The position numbers and the translations under genes are program-made. Below, piece by piece: positions 53,531 through 63,318 of a stretch of 64,000 bases of DNA. The notes under the pieces were generated by a model, which was given only the letters and a program-made list of their open reading frames with translations, was not told the DNA's origin and made no database searches. Positions within the stretch are counted from its first letter, which is position 1, and the number at the start of each line of letters is the position of its first letter. Source of the stretch: Prochlorococcus sp. AG-363-M21 (lineage in GTDB: Bacteria > Cyanobacteriota > Cyanobacteriia > PCC-6307 > Cyanobiaceae); NCBI GenBank assembly GCA_003278305.1, contig QCFU01000004.1, positions 1 through 64,000 on the forward strand, in the 5' to 3' direction.

Positions 53531-53839
53531 TTAATTGTAATATTGTACAAAGCTACTATTTAAAAATGTATAACTTAGCCTTAATAGAATATCTTGAGAT
53601 AAACTAAGAACAATAAAAGCTAATATTGGCGATAGATCAAGTCCGCCAAGAGGAGGGATTATGCCTCTAAATATATTTAGATAAGGGTCTGTTATTGAAC
53701 GAACACTTGTTAGTATTGGGTTAGACCAATCTAGATTTGGGAACCAAGTTAATAATACTCTGATTATAAGTATATACGAATATATCATTAGTGTTTGGCT
53801 TATTACTCCAAAAATATTTGCAAAAATGTTTGAGGCCAT
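53531..53839 (-). CDS. YggT family membrane protein
   Basis: A 102-residue protein with two membrane regions (about 5-30 and 70-90). YILIIRVLLTWFPNLDWSNP and SVRSITDPYLNIFRGIIPPL are the YggT/Ycf19 signature. Family members act in cell division, chloroplast nucleoid distribution or cofactor assembly (CCB3) in cyanobacteria and plastids; the specific role here is not shown. 23 bases downstream of scpB on the same strand. Confidence 0.9.
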   Translation of the reverse strand: MASNIFANIFGVISQTLMIYSYILIIRVLLTWFPNLDWSNPILTSVRSITDPYLNIFRGIIPPLGGLDLSPILAFIVLSLSQDILLRLSYTFLNSSFVQYYN

Positions 53840-53862
53840 TTTTTAGATGTTTTTCTTTTATT

Positions 53863-54357
53863 TTATGCAGCTATATCAGTTTTGGGTGATTTTATCTCAG
53901 GAAGTATAGAAAACGTTCTATGAAATTTTTCTGAAAGAGTGATCCAATACGACCTTCCATCCCTTTGGCGTTTCCTTTCAACAAAGTTTTTAGATATTAG
54001 TTCTTTTATATGTTCATATGCTCCTGATCCTCTCAGCTCTACAAGATCTGCTTGCAATATTCTTTTCTTTAGAGCAATAGTTCCAAGAGTTCTTAAGGTG
54101 GCACCTGAAAGATCTACAGGTAATAGGTTTTGAACTAATCCTCCAAGACCTGCTTGAAGTTGCAGGCTATATTTGCCATTCTTTTCTTTTATCTCCAATG
54201 CTGTGTCTCGTTGAGAATATCCTGCCATTAGGGCAAAAAGCGCTTGTTCGATTAAGTGATCTGTCTCATGTAATAACTCAGATATTTCAGCAATGCTCAA
54301 AGGTTTTCCTTTTAAATATAAGACGGCCTCTATCCTGGCTGGCAAGGACAGGAGCAT
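53863..54357 (-). CDS. scpB: segregation and condensation protein B
   Basis: Forms part of the SMC-ScpAB condensin. Starts best at the ATG at 54357 (MLLSLPARIEAVLYLKGKP), which is where the family begins; a longer frame from 54447 adds about 30 unmatched residues and overlaps ilvA. Two winged-helix domains follow: EISELLHETDHLIEQALFAL and ALKKRILQADLVELRGSGAY with KNFVERKRQRDGRSYW. The end lies 23 bases before the YggT gene. Confidence 0.87.
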   Translation of the reverse strand: MLLSLPARIEAVLYLKGKPLSIAEISELLHETDHLIEQALFALMAGYSQRDTALEIKEKNGKYSLQLQAGLGGLVQNLLPVDLSGATLRTLGTIALKKRILQADLVELRGSGAYEHIKELISKNFVERKRQRDGRSYWITLSEKFHRTFSILPEIKSPKTDIAA

Positions 54358-54430
54358 AGTTTCAACTTCGTTTGAATTGGTTGAATACTCTTTAATGATC
54401 TCAATGGCAATTTGACTAAAAATACCTTGA

Positions 54431-55975
54431 TTAAAGGTTATGTGCACCTAAAAAAAGTTTATATGCAGGATTTTCAGTTTCATTCCAACTTTTATAGCCA
54501 ATATCTTGGAGAAATTTTTCCCATATCTGCATGTCAGTTTTAGCGACTATTACACCTATCACTATCCGCCCAATATCCGCACCATGGTTTCTGTAATGAA
54601 AAATGCTTATGCTCCATTCAGGTCTCATTTTGTTTACAAATCTCATTAAAGCTCCTGGCCTTTCAGGGAATTCGAATCTATAAAGCATTTCTTTATATAA
54701 GCCATTAGACAATATATCTGAGGCAGAAGGGAGTCTTCCTCCAACCATATGGCGTAGATGAACCTTTGAAAGCTCGTCTTCACTAAGGTCAATACATTTT
54801 ATCTTCGCTTCTTTGAAACTTTTTAAGAGGTCAGAACGATCATGCTTATTTTCTAATTCTATCCCCATGAAAATGTGTGCACTATTTCCTTCTGACATTC
54901 GGTAACTAAATTCTGTAAGACTTCTTTTGCCTAGTAATTTGCATAACTCTTTCAGGCTTCCTGCTTTTTCTGTTATTTCTACAGCAATCATGGCCTCTTT
55001 CTTTTCACCTAATTCTGCTCTTTCAGCCACAAAACGAAGTCTTTCAAAATTCATATTTGCACCACATGCAATTGCAACTAGGTCTTGACTTTTTAACTTT
55101 CTATTTTCTGCATCTGACTTAAGACCCGCAATTGCCAATGCTCCGGCTGGCTCTAGTATTGATCTTGTATCTTCGAAAACATCTTTTATTGCTGCACATA
55201 TTTCATCTGTACTAACTGTCACCATATAATCAACATATTTCTTTGCTATTTCAAAAGTATTTTCGCCAACTTTATTGACAGCAACTCCATCAGCAAACAA
55301 TCCAATATCTTTGAGCTCTATTCTTGAACCTTTCTCTAAAGATTTTGTCATTGCAGCGGCTTCATTAGGTTCAACGCCAATTATTTTTACTGTTGGCCAA
55401 AGACTTTTAACATAACTAGCTATTCCAGCAATTAATCCGCCACCTCCTACAGCAACATAAATAGCATCAGGGGGTGACTCCATTTGTCGAAGAATTTCTA
55501 AGGCAATCGTCCCTTGTCCAGCAATTACTTCAGGGTCATCAAAAGGATGTATGAACACCAAACCATCTTTTTGACTAATTCTTTTTGCTTCTTGATATGC
55601 TTCATCATATGTTTCACCATGAAGCATTACTTCTGCATTAAGAGCTTTGACTGCCATAACCTTTACCTTTGGGGTTGTTATTGGCATAACTATTAAGGCC
55701 TTACATTTCAAATAAGAAGCGCTTAAGGCAACTCCTTGAGCATGATTACCTGCGCTGGAAGCAACAACCCCTTTTTTAAGCTCTTTAAAATTCAGTTTTG
55801 ACATTCTGTTGAATGCCCCTCTTAATTTGAATGAGAAAACAGGTTGCAAGTCTTCCCTTTTCAGCCAAACATTATTTTTCAGTCTATTGCTAAGCCTTTT
55901 GGCTTTTTCTAATGGTGATTCTATAGCGACGTCATAAACTCGTGCTCTAAGAATTTTCTGCAGATAGTCCTCCAT
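54431..55975 (-). CDS. ilvA: threonine dehydratase, biosynthetic (IlvA)
   Basis: Makes 2-oxobutanoate from threonine, the first step in isoleucine synthesis, with PLP. In 514 residues: VFSFKLRGAFNRMSKL (PLP lysine in FKLRG), SAGNHAQGVALSASYL, VAVGGGGLIAGIASYV, and two C-terminal ACT-like regulatory domains (about 333-420 and 430-510, e.g. RFEFPERPGALMRFVNKMRP). The ACT domains mediate isoleucine feedback. Same strand and upstream of scpB; divergent from dxs. Confidence 0.95.
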   Translation of the reverse strand: MEDYLQKILRARVYDVAIESPLEKAKRLSNRLKNNVWLKREDLQPVFSFKLRGAFNRMSKLNFKELKKGVVASSAGNHAQGVALSASYLKCKALIVMPITTPKVKVMAVKALNAEVMLHGETYDEAYQEAKRISQKDGLVFIHPFDDPEVIAGQGTIALEILRQMESPPDAIYVAVGGGGLIAGIASYVKSLWPTVKIIGVEPNEAAAMTKSLEKGSRIELKDIGLFADGVAVNKVGENTFEIAKKYVDYMVTVSTDEICAAIKDVFEDTRSILEPAGALAIAGLKSDAENRKLKSQDLVAIACGANMNFERLRFVAERAELGEKKEAMIAVEITEKAGSLKELCKLLGKRSLTEFSYRMSEGNSAHIFMGIELENKHDRSDLLKSFKEAKIKCIDLSEDELSKVHLRHMVGGRLPSASDILSNGLYKEMLYRFEFPERPGALMRFVNKMRPEWSISIFHYRNHGADIGRIVIGVIVAKTDMQIWEKFLQDIGYKSWNETENPAYKLFLGAHNL

Positions 55976-56092
55976 AACTTGATTGTGATAATTTTATGAA
56001 TGAAAAATTCCAAAAAGGAATTTTCGATTAAGTAAGAATTTTGTAGAAATGTTGTTAGACCTCGTAGATTGGGTTAAACAAATTTGAAGTTT

Positions 56093-58030
56093 ATGCGTCT
56101 GAGTGAGGTTAGTCATCCTAATCAACTTCATGGTCTTACTACAACTCAACTTGAGGATATTGCCTGCCAAGTTCGAGAAAGACATCTTCAAGTTGTGTCT
56201 ACTAGTGGAGGTCATTTAGGACCAGGATTAGGAGTTGTTGAATTAACTCTTGCCCTTTATCAGACTTTAGATCTTGATGTGGACAAGGTTGTTTGGGATG
56301 TGGGTCATCAAGCTTATCCTCATAAGTTAATAACTGGTAGGTATGAGCAATTTCATACACTTAGGCAAAAGGATGGTGTAGCTGGTTATTTAAAACGTAG
56401 TGAAAGTAATTTTGATCATTTTGGGGCAGGGCATGCCAGCACATCAATATCAGCAGCATTAGGCATGGCATTTGCTAGAGATCGACTTGGTAAGGATTAT
56501 AAATGTGTTGCGGTGATAGGAGATGGAGCATTGACAGGAGGAATGGCATTAGAAGCGATTAATCATGCTGGCCACCTTCCTAGCACTCCGTTTTTGGTTG
56601 TTCTCAATGATAATGACATGTCCATTTCTCCTCCTGTTGGGGCATTGTCAACTTACCTTAATCGAATGAGGCATAGTGCTCCTGTTCAATTTATTTCTGA
56701 CAGTGTTCAAGAAAGTGTAAAGAACTTACCTTTTATTGGTAAAGAAATGCCTTCAGAAATCAAGTCTTTAACTGGTAGTGTTCGAAGACTTGCAGTCCCT
56801 AAAGTAGGAGCTGTTTTTGAGGAACTTGGGTTTACTTACATGGGCCCAATAGATGGTCATGACATATCACAAATGGTGAGAACATTTCAGGCAGCTCATA
56901 GAGTGGGAGGACCAGTATTAGTTCATGTTGCCACAACTAAAGGGAAAGGATATCCCTACGCAGAGGCTGATCAAGTTGGATATCATGCTCAATCGGCTTT
57001 TGATTTAACAACAGGCAAATCACTTCCATCTAAAAAACCCAAACCTCCTAGTTACAGCAAGGTTTTTGGTCAGACATTAGTTAAGCTTTGTGAGCAGGAC
57101 TCAAAGGTTGTGGGAATTACCGCTGCAATGGCAACTGGTACAGGTTTAGATCTTCTTCAGAAAGCTATACCTGATCAGTACATAGATGTAGGAATAGCTG
57201 AACAACATGCTGTTACTCTTGCAGCTGGTATGGCAACTCAAGGACTAAAGCCTGTGGTTGCTATTTATAGTACTTTCCTTCAGAGGGCCTACGATCAGTT
57301 GATTCATGATGTAGGGATTCAAAATTTACCCGTAACTTTTGTGCTTGATAGGGCAGGAATTGTTGGAGCCGATGGACCTACTCATCAAGGACAATATGAC
57401 ATTAGTTATTTGAGATCAGTACCTAACTTTACTGTCATGGCTCCCAAGGATGAAGCGGAATTACAACAAATGCTTGTCACTTGCTTAGAACATAATGGGC
57501 CAGCTGCACTTCGAATCCCTAGAGGACCTGGTGAAGGTGTTACTTTAATGGAGGAGGGATGGGACCGGATTAAGATCGGTAGAGGTGAGTTACTTGAAGA
57601 GGGAGATGATTTGTTGATATTGGCATATGGATCAATGGTTGCACCTGCTCTAAAAACATCATCAATATTAAGGTCATCTGGCATTGATGCCACTGTAATC
57701 AATGCACGATTCCTTAGACCATTAGATCAAGCCTTAATACATCCCTTAGCACGAAGAATAGGAAAGGTTGTCACTATGGAGGAAGGAACCATATGTGGAG
57801 GTTTTGGAGCGGCTGTAGTTGAGTCTTTCTCTGATCAAGATTTGATGGTACCTACCTTGAGAATTGGTATTCCAGATAAATTAGTTGATCATGCAAGTCC
57901 AGATCAAAGTAAAGAATCCTTAGGTTTAATGCCTCCCCAGATGAGCGAACGAATCAAAGAAAGATTCGGATGGTCTAATCCAAACAGCCTATTTGTTAAA
58001 AACTCAACCTCAGAATCAATTGAAAAGTAA
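56093..58030 (+). CDS. dxs: 1-deoxy-D-xylulose-5-phosphate synthase
   Basis: First enzyme of the MEP pathway; TPP-dependent condensation of pyruvate and glyceraldehyde 3-phosphate. The start at ATG 56093 ([15 protein letters not shown]) is preferred over a TTG three codons earlier. The resulting 645 residues show [55 protein letters not shown] (TPP), [17 protein letters not shown]-type block and [18 protein letters not shown]. With ispG it feeds isoprenoid/pigment synthesis. Confidence 0.96.
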   Translation: MRLSEVSHPNQLHGLTTTQLEDIACQVRERHLQVVSTSGGHLGPGLGVVELTLALYQTLDLDVDKVVWDVGHQAYPHKLITGRYEQFHTLRQKDGVAGYLKRSESNFDHFGAGHASTSISAALGMAFARDRLGKDYKCVAVIGDGALTGGMALEAINHAGHLPSTPFLVVLNDNDMSISPPVGALSTYLNRMRHSAPVQFISDSVQESVKNLPFIGKEMPSEIKSLTGSVRRLAVPKVGAVFEELGFTYMGPIDGHDISQMVRTFQAAHRVGGPVLVHVATTKGKGYPYAEADQVGYHAQSAFDLTTGKSLPSKKPKPPSYSKVFGQTLVKLCEQDSKVVGITAAMATGTGLDLLQKAIPDQYIDVGIAEQHAVTLAAGMATQGLKPVVAIYSTFLQRAYDQLIHDVGIQNLPVTFVLDRAGIVGADGPTHQGQYDISYLRSVPNFTVMAPKDEAELQQMLVTCLEHNGPAALRIPRGPGEGVTLMEEGWDRIKIGRGELLEEGDDLLILAYGSMVAPALKTSSILRSSGIDATVINARFLRPLDQALIHPLARRIGKVVTMEEGTICGGFGAAVVESFSDQDLMVPTLRIGIPDKLVDHASPDQSKESLGLMPPQMSERIKERFGWSNPNSLFVKNSTSESIEK

Positions 58031-58051
58031 GCTAATAGTATATAAATAAAA

Positions 58052-59254
58052 GTGACTATATTAATAGCTGGAGCTGGACCTGCAGGGGCTCATCTTGCTT
58101 CTTTACTTGCTCATAATGGAATAAAAGTAATACTTGTCGATAAATTAAAACATCCATATGAGCAGACTTTTTCAAGTGCTGCTATTCCAATAAGTGCAAT
58201 TTCTACAAATAATATTCCTAAGGATTCAATTTCTTCTTTTTGGAATAGTTGGAATATTTTTGGGCCGGATGGAAACAACTATAAATGGGTTAGTAATGAA
58301 CATATAGGAGTTGTTTTGGATTTTGGAAAGTTAAGGCAATGTTTGTGGCAAAGAGCTAGCTCTTTAGGTGTAGATATCTTATTAGGCTGGAAGGTCTTAA
58401 ATGTAACTTCATCAGAGAAATATGCTGATGTAGTGCTTGTCTCCTCAGATGGAATAAAAAAAATAATGAAAGTCAACCTGGTAGTTGATGCAACAGGTTC
58501 TAAACGATCCTTCTTAGGACTTAGTATGCATAATTCTGATGAGGTTTTAGAAGGAAGTGGTATTGAATGGGTTTTAGAAGGTAATGAGATGATAAGTAGA
58601 GACTGGGGAGAATCTTTGTCATTTTTTCTTGGTTCTAATTGGGTTAAATATGGATATGGGTGGATATTTCCAATGGAAGGTAATCAAATAAAGATTGGAA
58701 TATGTAGATTGCCTCCTACAAGGCTGAGGAGTAGATATTCTAATTTAGAAGATCTGAAATCGTTAATTTATCGGAATGGCTTAAATAATTTAAAAGTTAT
58801 TGATAAACATGGAGGTTCCATTAAAAGCACATTGAAACGAACTGAATTGCATTATAAGAATAGAATAATAGGAGTAGGTGATTCTATTAGTACAGCAAAC
58901 CTTCTTGGCGGAGAAGGCATTCGTCATGCGATGACTAGCTCGGAGGTTTTATCAGAAATTCTGAAGAAGGTCGTTAAGAAAAATTCTTTTTGCTCTTTAA
59001 AAGAGCTAAGAAAACTTGATTCTTATAGCAAAAAATTAAAAAATAAATTTGGTTGGAAATGGCTTATTTCAAATAAAATTGCTAAAAGGACATGGTTGAA
59101 CCTAGAAAATAAAAGTTCTGATAAAAAATTAAATAAAATCCTTTATGGCCTTTCAAAAAATGGAAAAGCCAAAGACCTCAGTGATATCCTTTTTGAATAT
59201 AAGTTTGGTAGCTATGGAATTAGATTATTCCCTTACTTAATTGGGTTCAAATAA
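58052..59254 (+). CDS. geranylgeranyl-reductase-like FAD-dependent oxidoreductase
   Basis: A 400-residue flavoprotein with an N-terminal GxGxxG dinucleotide motif (ILIAGAGPAGAHLASLLAHN), LVVDATGSKRS in the middle, and GVGDSISTANLLGGEGIRHAM near residue 270 (the GD motif that closes the FAD site). This is the geranylgeranyl reductase/halogenase-like family. Position 21 bases downstream of dxs suggests a link to isoprenoid or chlorophyll phytyl chain metabolism, but chlP itself is not identified. Starts with GTG. Confidence 0.8.
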   Translation: MTILIAGAGPAGAHLASLLAHNGIKVILVDKLKHPYEQTFSSAAIPISAISTNNIPKDSISSFWNSWNIFGPDGNNYKWVSNEHIGVVLDFGKLRQCLWQRASSLGVDILLGWKVLNVTSSEKYADVVLVSSDGIKKIMKVNLVVDATGSKRSFLGLSMHNSDEVLEGSGIEWVLEGNEMISRDWGESLSFFLGSNWVKYGYGWIFPMEGNQIKIGICRLPPTRLRSRYSNLEDLKSLIYRNGLNNLKVIDKHGGSIKSTLKRTELHYKNRIIGVGDSISTANLLGGEGIRHAMTSSEVLSEILKKVVKKNSFCSLKELRKLDSYSKKLKNKFGWKWLISNKIAKRTWLNLENKSSDKKLNKILYGLSKNGKAKDLSDILFEYKFGSYGIRLFPYLIGFK

Positions 59255-59263
59255 GGTTGCTTT

Positions 59264-59539
59264 TTATAAAATGCCTCTAGCAGCTAACCCCAAAATAGAA
59301 CCTATTCCAAGTATGTGACCTAAGCAATTTGCAGCAACAACAGATGCATGGCTCATTCCTCCAAAATAATGAGAGTTTGGTATTTCAAAACCTTCATTGG
59401 GCTTGGAAATATTAGCTCTAGCTATGGCATAAGCCAGAACGTTGCATAGGATCATTATCACTGCGCATTTAGGAGACCAGTGAAAGGTGGCTGGTGCAGC
59501 AGAGGCTAGCAAGGTTGTGATCATTACTTTTGAAAGCAT
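59264..59539 (-). CDS. psaK: photosystem I reaction centre subunit PsaK
   Basis: A 91-residue two-span membrane protein of photosystem I. Features: WSPKCAVIMILCNVLAYAIA (first helix), SKPNEGFEIPNS loop, GMSHASVVAANCLGHILGIG (second helix) and a short C-terminus. PsaK sits at the periphery of photosystem I and can bridge antenna. Convergent with the geranylgeranyl-reductase-like gene. Confidence 0.9.
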   Translation of the reverse strand: MLSKVMITTLLASAAPATFHWSPKCAVIMILCNVLAYAIARANISKPNEGFEIPNSHYFGGMSHASVVAANCLGHILGIGSILGLAARGIL

Positions 59540-59602
59540 CTCTAATATTCTCTATGATTATGCACACTTGACCACAAAGTTTCTATGCCTCTTAAGAGTT
59601 TT

Positions 59603-59932
59603 TCACCTCTTTTCTTGAACCATCCCATAGAAGCCAATCACAATCAAAGCATCACTAAGAGCCAAGAAAGCCTCAGCTGACCCATGTAATGGATCAATGT
59701 TGGTTAATTCCTCTCCATAGATAACCTTTGCAAAAATTGCGAAAACTATTGTTATAGCAACAAAAAGTAGCGTCAGTCGAAAACCCCATAATGATGTTGA
59801 AGGAATCTTCGTACTCTTTTGCGCCCATAGAATAAAAGCTATATAAGGAAAAATTGATAAAACAAAAAAAGGACTTGGATCTATGTTGTTTAATGTTTCT
59901 AAAATAGTTCCTAGCGTAGAAAAATTAATCAT
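59603..59932 (-). CDS. DUF3593 family membrane protein
   Basis: A 109-residue protein with three membrane helices (about 20-35, 45-68, 88-106) and the PSPFFVLSIFPYIAFILWAQ and ALSDALIVIGFYGMVQ blocks of DUF3593. It overlaps the upstream DUF2499 gene by 4 bases. The two families are a fixed pair in cyanobacteria and plastids, implying a shared thylakoid membrane complex. Function unknown. Confidence 0.8.
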   Translation of the reverse strand: MINFSTLGTILETLNNIDPSPFFVLSIFPYIAFILWAQKSTKIPSTSLWGFRLTLLFVAITIVFAIFAKVIYGEELTNIDPLHGSAEAFLALSDALIVIGFYGMVQEKR

Positions 59933-60231
59933 GTTAGCTGCCTATCTTGTTTTTGAAGATTCCAAGCAGCAATAGCCAAGCATGTATTGCCAATAAAAGT
60001 GAGAGCTGCTTGAAGAGTTACAAGTCCTATGAGCTCTTTTGTGTTGTCAAAAATGTGCCAAGTTATTGCTGCCATTGCACTAGCTAGATTTGGCAGCATG
60101 GCCAAAGCAAGATATTTATAACCATTGTTTTTTGTTCTAGAACTTAGTTTTGATATTAGTAATATTGCCAGACTCCATTCCAGCACCGTGGCTATATGTA
60201 TGGCCCAAGTCCCAATAGATAGTTCGTGCAT
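59929..60231 (-). CDS. DUF2499 family membrane protein
   Basis: A 100-residue protein with three membrane segments and LSIGTWAIHIATVLEWSLAI, then LALAMLPNLASAMAAITWHI with FDNTKELIGL. This matches DUF2499, the partner of DUF3593. Stop overlaps the DUF3593 start by 4 bases, so translation is coupled; peroxiredoxin starts one base upstream of it. Function unknown. Confidence 0.82.
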   Translation of the reverse strand: MHELSIGTWAIHIATVLEWSLAILLISKLSSRTKNNGYKYLALAMLPNLASAMAAITWHIFDNTKELIGLVTLQAALTFIGNTCLAIAAWNLQKQDRQLT

Positions 60232-60795
60232 CTAGGTTTGTAATTTTTGGTTTAATAATTTAAGTACATCATTTGGATGGGTAGATGGATTTACATCATT
60301 CCATTTATATACAATAAGCCCTTCAGGATTAATCAGAAAAGTGTTCCTTTTAGAAAAAGGCTCATTCCATGAATCATAAGCTTTACTGATTTCACCTTTT
60401 TTATCTGATAAAAGTAAAAAGTTTAAATCCTCTTTGATACAAAATTCCTTATGATCACTACTACTATCATTGCTAACTCCAGCTATCGTTATATTCCTAC
60501 CTTTTAATTCTTTTGATATTCTTTCAAACCCTTTGCCTTCTATAGTACATCCTTGGGTAAAGTCTTTTGGATAAAAATATAAAACCAACCACGAACCTTT
60601 AAAATCATTTATTTCCCACTTCCTTAATCCATCTTTTTTTGCTGAGTAACCCTCTAATTGAAAATAAGGAGCTTTAGCATAAATATCAATTGATGGACTA
60701 CTATTGGTATTGGCTAATGAATAATTTGAGAATGAAACTAGAATTATAATAAAGGCTATTAAATTTCTGACAAATCTCATTATATTGTCTATCAA
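60232..60795 (-). CDS. PrxQ/BCP-like peroxiredoxin, exported
   Basis: A thiol peroxidase with a signal peptide (about 1-30; start could be the Met at 60780), indicating lumen or periplasm. The peroxidatic cysteine is in YPKDFTQGCTIEGKGF (Cys83 of this frame). The usual PrxQ second cysteine five residues later is absent (Lys), and Cys119 (KEFCIKED) is the only other candidate for resolution, so this may be a one-cysteine or atypical type. Directly upstream of the DUF2499 gene. Confidence 0.87.
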   Translation of the reverse strand: MIDNIMRFVRNLIAFIIILVSFSNYSLANTNSSPSIDIYAKAPYFQLEGYSAKKDGLRKWEINDFKGSWLVLYFYPKDFTQGCTIEGKGFERISKELKGRNITIAGVSNDSSSDHKEFCIKEDLNFLLLSDKKGEISKAYDSWNEPFSKRNTFLINPEGLIVYKWNDVNPSTHPNDVLKLLNQKLQT

Positions 60796-60809
60796 TGTCT
60801 AAATCAAAC

Positions 60810-61046
60810 TTATATCTTTCCAAGGTCTATACCTTTAGACTTCGCATATGCTTGGAGACCTTTTTTTTGTATAGATTTTAGAGTTCTTGTTGTGACTCGA
60901 AGCTTTATCCATTTTTTACCTTCTTCCCACCAAAGCTTTCTTTGTTGCAGATTTGCTTGTTGGAGCTTCTTGGTACGAATATGTGAATGGCTGACTGCCA
61001 TCCCATTGTTTGCTCTTGTCCCTGACAGGTCGCATACTCTTGACAT
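60810..61046 (-). CDS. rpmB: ribosomal protein L28 (bL28)
   Basis: A 78-residue ribosomal protein of the large subunit. [20 protein letters not shown] at the start (N-terminal zinc-ribbon-like region) and [20 protein letters not shown] near the end match bL28. It lies 55 bases downstream of htpG and 15 bases upstream of the peroxiredoxin gene on the same strand. Confidence 0.96.
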   Translation of the reverse strand: MSRVCDLSGTRANNGMAVSHSHIRTKKLQQANLQQRKLWWEEGKKWIKLRVTTRTLKSIQKKGLQAYAKSKGIDLGKI

Positions 61047-61100
61047 TTAATTATCCTAAACAGGTTTGAAGTTCATTCCAATATTATCAAATGGTTGCAC

Positions 61101-63002
61101 TCATACCGCTTTTGATATGAGCTTGCCCATAAGTTCTGAATTTCTATTTTGAAAGTCAGCTATAGACTTAGGCTCTAGTCCTCCAATGCTTAACTTGGCA
61201 ATATCATATAAATGTCTAGCTATATCTTTGCTTAAATTTTCATTGGAGGAAACTCCTTCTTGACCTGTAATGATAGAGGATGACTTAAGCTTAATTAAAC
61301 CAGAAACCAAAGGATGATTTTTGTTGATTAGAAGAACATGATATTCAGGAAGGCCTGGAAGTCTTTGTTCCATCAAAGCACCTACGTCATTTATTCTTCG
61401 CATTTGTTCCGGTAATAAAATCATAGCTGGTATTGAGTTTTCTCCTTTTAAAGCCTGTATTTGTATTGTTATTTTCTCATTATTTAATGCTTCTTTGATT
61501 AGTTCTTTTAAGCCATCTGATTGTTTCTCTCCATCTTTATCAGTTATTTCTGGACTATCATCTTTTAAATCTTCATCCAACTCAGAATCAACTCTTTGAA
61601 ATTTTAGATTACTATCTTTTGATTCTAGCCATGATATAAATTGTGAATCAATTAGCGTATCTGTTATAAGAACCTCAACTCCTTGACAGTTCCACAGTTT
61701 AAGTGCATTTGCTTGAGAAATCTCATCTGTACAGTAAACCACCTTTTTTTCTTTTTTGGAGTCTATTCTATTAAGATAAGATTCTATGGTTGTAAATTTC
61801 TTATTATTTAAATTGATTAGATTTTCTGAATTGTTATCACCAATGCCTAGTTTGGTTGGGAATATAACTATATCTTTAATCTGCTCTGCAAATTTCTCAT
61901 CTTCCATTGCTCCTATTTTTATAAATGGTCCAATAGATTCCCATATTTCAGCATAAAATTCTTCACTTTCTTTCTTTATATCTTTTAGTTTGCTAGATAT
62001 TTTTTTTGATACAAAGTTACCAATAGACCTAACCTTTCTGTCCGTCTGAAGAGCACTTCTGCTAACATTAAGTGGAATATCTGTAGAATCAATAATACCT
62101 CTCAAAGGTAATAGATATCTTGGCACAACTTCTTTTATAGAATCACTAACAAAGACTTGATTACAATATAATTTTATTTCTCCATTTTCCCAATCAGCCC
62201 GACCCGTTATCTTGGGAAAATATAGAATACCTTGGAGGTCATAGGGATAATCTGTATTCAGATGAATCCAAAATAATGGATCTCCTTGAAATGGATAAAG
62301 ATATTTATATAGTTCAATATACTCTTCATCTTTAAGTGTGTTAGGACTTTCCCTCCATGGCGGGTTCATTTTATTTATTACTTCACCCTCAAGTAAAACT
62401 TGTACTGGCATAAAATCACAATATTTTTTTATTAGAGTTTTTATTCTGCTAGGTTCTAAATACTCAAGCTCTTCTTCCATTAGATAAAGTATTACATCTG
62501 TACCTGGCTTTTCTCTAATAGTATTTTCCAAAGTAAAGTTTGGAGAACCATCACATGACCATTTTGTAGTTTCTTTGTGTTTTTGAGCAGATTGTGTAAT
62601 AAGCTCTACATTTTTAGAAACCATAAAACTTGAATAAAAGCCAAGTCCAAAATGACCTATTATCGCTTCATCAGTTTGTTTGTATTTTTCTAAAAACTCT
62701 TCAGCACTTGAAAAGGCAACTTGATTAATGTATTTCTTAACCTCTTCCTTTGTCATCCCTATCCCATTATCAGATATCGTTATTGTTTTAGCTTCCTTAT
62801 TAATAGATAGCTCTACTTTTGGTTCGTCCACATTCTCACAATCTCCAGCCAATGATGCCATTTTTCTTTTCTGAATTGCATCAACACTGTTACTTATTAG
62901 CTCTCTTAAGAAGATTTCATGATCTGAATAAACTGCTTTTTTTATTATTGGAAATATATTTTCCGTATGTATCTGAATTTGGCCTTCTTCAATAACAGAC
63001 AT
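61101..63002 (-). CDS. htpG: Hsp90-family chaperone HtpG
   Basis: A 633-residue ATP-dependent chaperone. N-terminal GHKL ATPase: EIFLRELISNSVDAIQKRKM, ITISDNGIGMTKEEVKKYI, and IGHFGLGFYSSFMVSKNVEL. Middle domain: GILYFPKITGRADW, LPLRGIIDSTDIPLNVSRSA and LQTDRKVRSIGNFVSKKI. C-terminal dimerisation region follows, shorter and more charged than in eukaryotes. In cyanobacteria HtpG is important in heat, cold and high light. Upstream of rpmB and downstream of the ferredoxin gene. Confidence 0.96.
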   Translation of the reverse strand: MSVIEEGQIQIHTENIFPIIKKAVYSDHEIFLRELISNSVDAIQKRKMASLAGDCENVDEPKVELSINKEAKTITISDNGIGMTKEEVKKYINQVAFSSAEEFLEKYKQTDEAIIGHFGLGFYSSFMVSKNVELITQSAQKHKETTKWSCDGSPNFTLENTIREKPGTDVILYLMEEELEYLEPSRIKTLIKKYCDFMPVQVLLEGEVINKMNPPWRESPNTLKDEEYIELYKYLYPFQGDPLFWIHLNTDYPYDLQGILYFPKITGRADWENGEIKLYCNQVFVSDSIKEVVPRYLLPLRGIIDSTDIPLNVSRSALQTDRKVRSIGNFVSKKISSKLKDIKKESEEFYAEIWESIGPFIKIGAMEDEKFAEQIKDIVIFPTKLGIGDNNSENLINLNNKKFTTIESYLNRIDSKKEKKVVYCTDEISQANALKLWNCQGVEVLITDTLIDSQFISWLESKDSNLKFQRVDSELDEDLKDDSPEITDKDGEKQSDGLKELIKEALNNEKITIQIQALKGENSIPAMILLPEQMRRINDVGALMEQRLPGLPEYHVLLINKNHPLVSGLIKLKSSSIITGQEGVSSNENLSKDIARHLYDIAKLSIGGLEPKSIADFQNRNSELMGKLISKAV

Positions 63003-63087
63003 TGAACAAAAAGTATTTTTATAAGATTAATCACTTTCATCTCTACGACTCAATAGGCATAGAGGTGTGTTGTCCGAACCTCTTCAG

Positions 63088-63312
63088 TTATCCTTGCTTT
63101 TGAACGTCTGGTCTTTCTTCGTTTAGTACAGCCCCTTCTACTGGACATACTTGCAAGCAAACGCCACAGTCAATACAAGTCATAAAGTCGATATAAAAAA
63201 AGTTTTTTCCTTTATTGTTTCTAAATTCAGCTGGTTTGATACAGCCAACTGGACATGCTTGAACACACTTAGACACACCTTCGCAAATATCGCTAACAAT
63301 ACTGTGAGGCAT
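63088..63312 (-). CDS. 2x[4Fe-4S] ferredoxin
   Basis: A 74-residue electron carrier with two cluster motifs: a less regular first set (CEGVSKCVQACPVGC, residues about 10-24) and a standard CIDCGVCLQVCP (about 45-56). The first differs from the CxxCxxC of PsaC, and the length fits 7Fe/8Fe ferredoxins rather than PsaC. Six bases downstream of the hisZ fragment and 85 bases upstream of htpG. Confidence 0.88.
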   Translation of the reverse strand: MPHSIVSDICEGVSKCVQACPVGCIKPAEFRNNKGKNFFYIDFMTCIDCGVCLQVCPVEGAVLNEERPDVQKQG

Positions 63313-63318
63313 AGAGGT

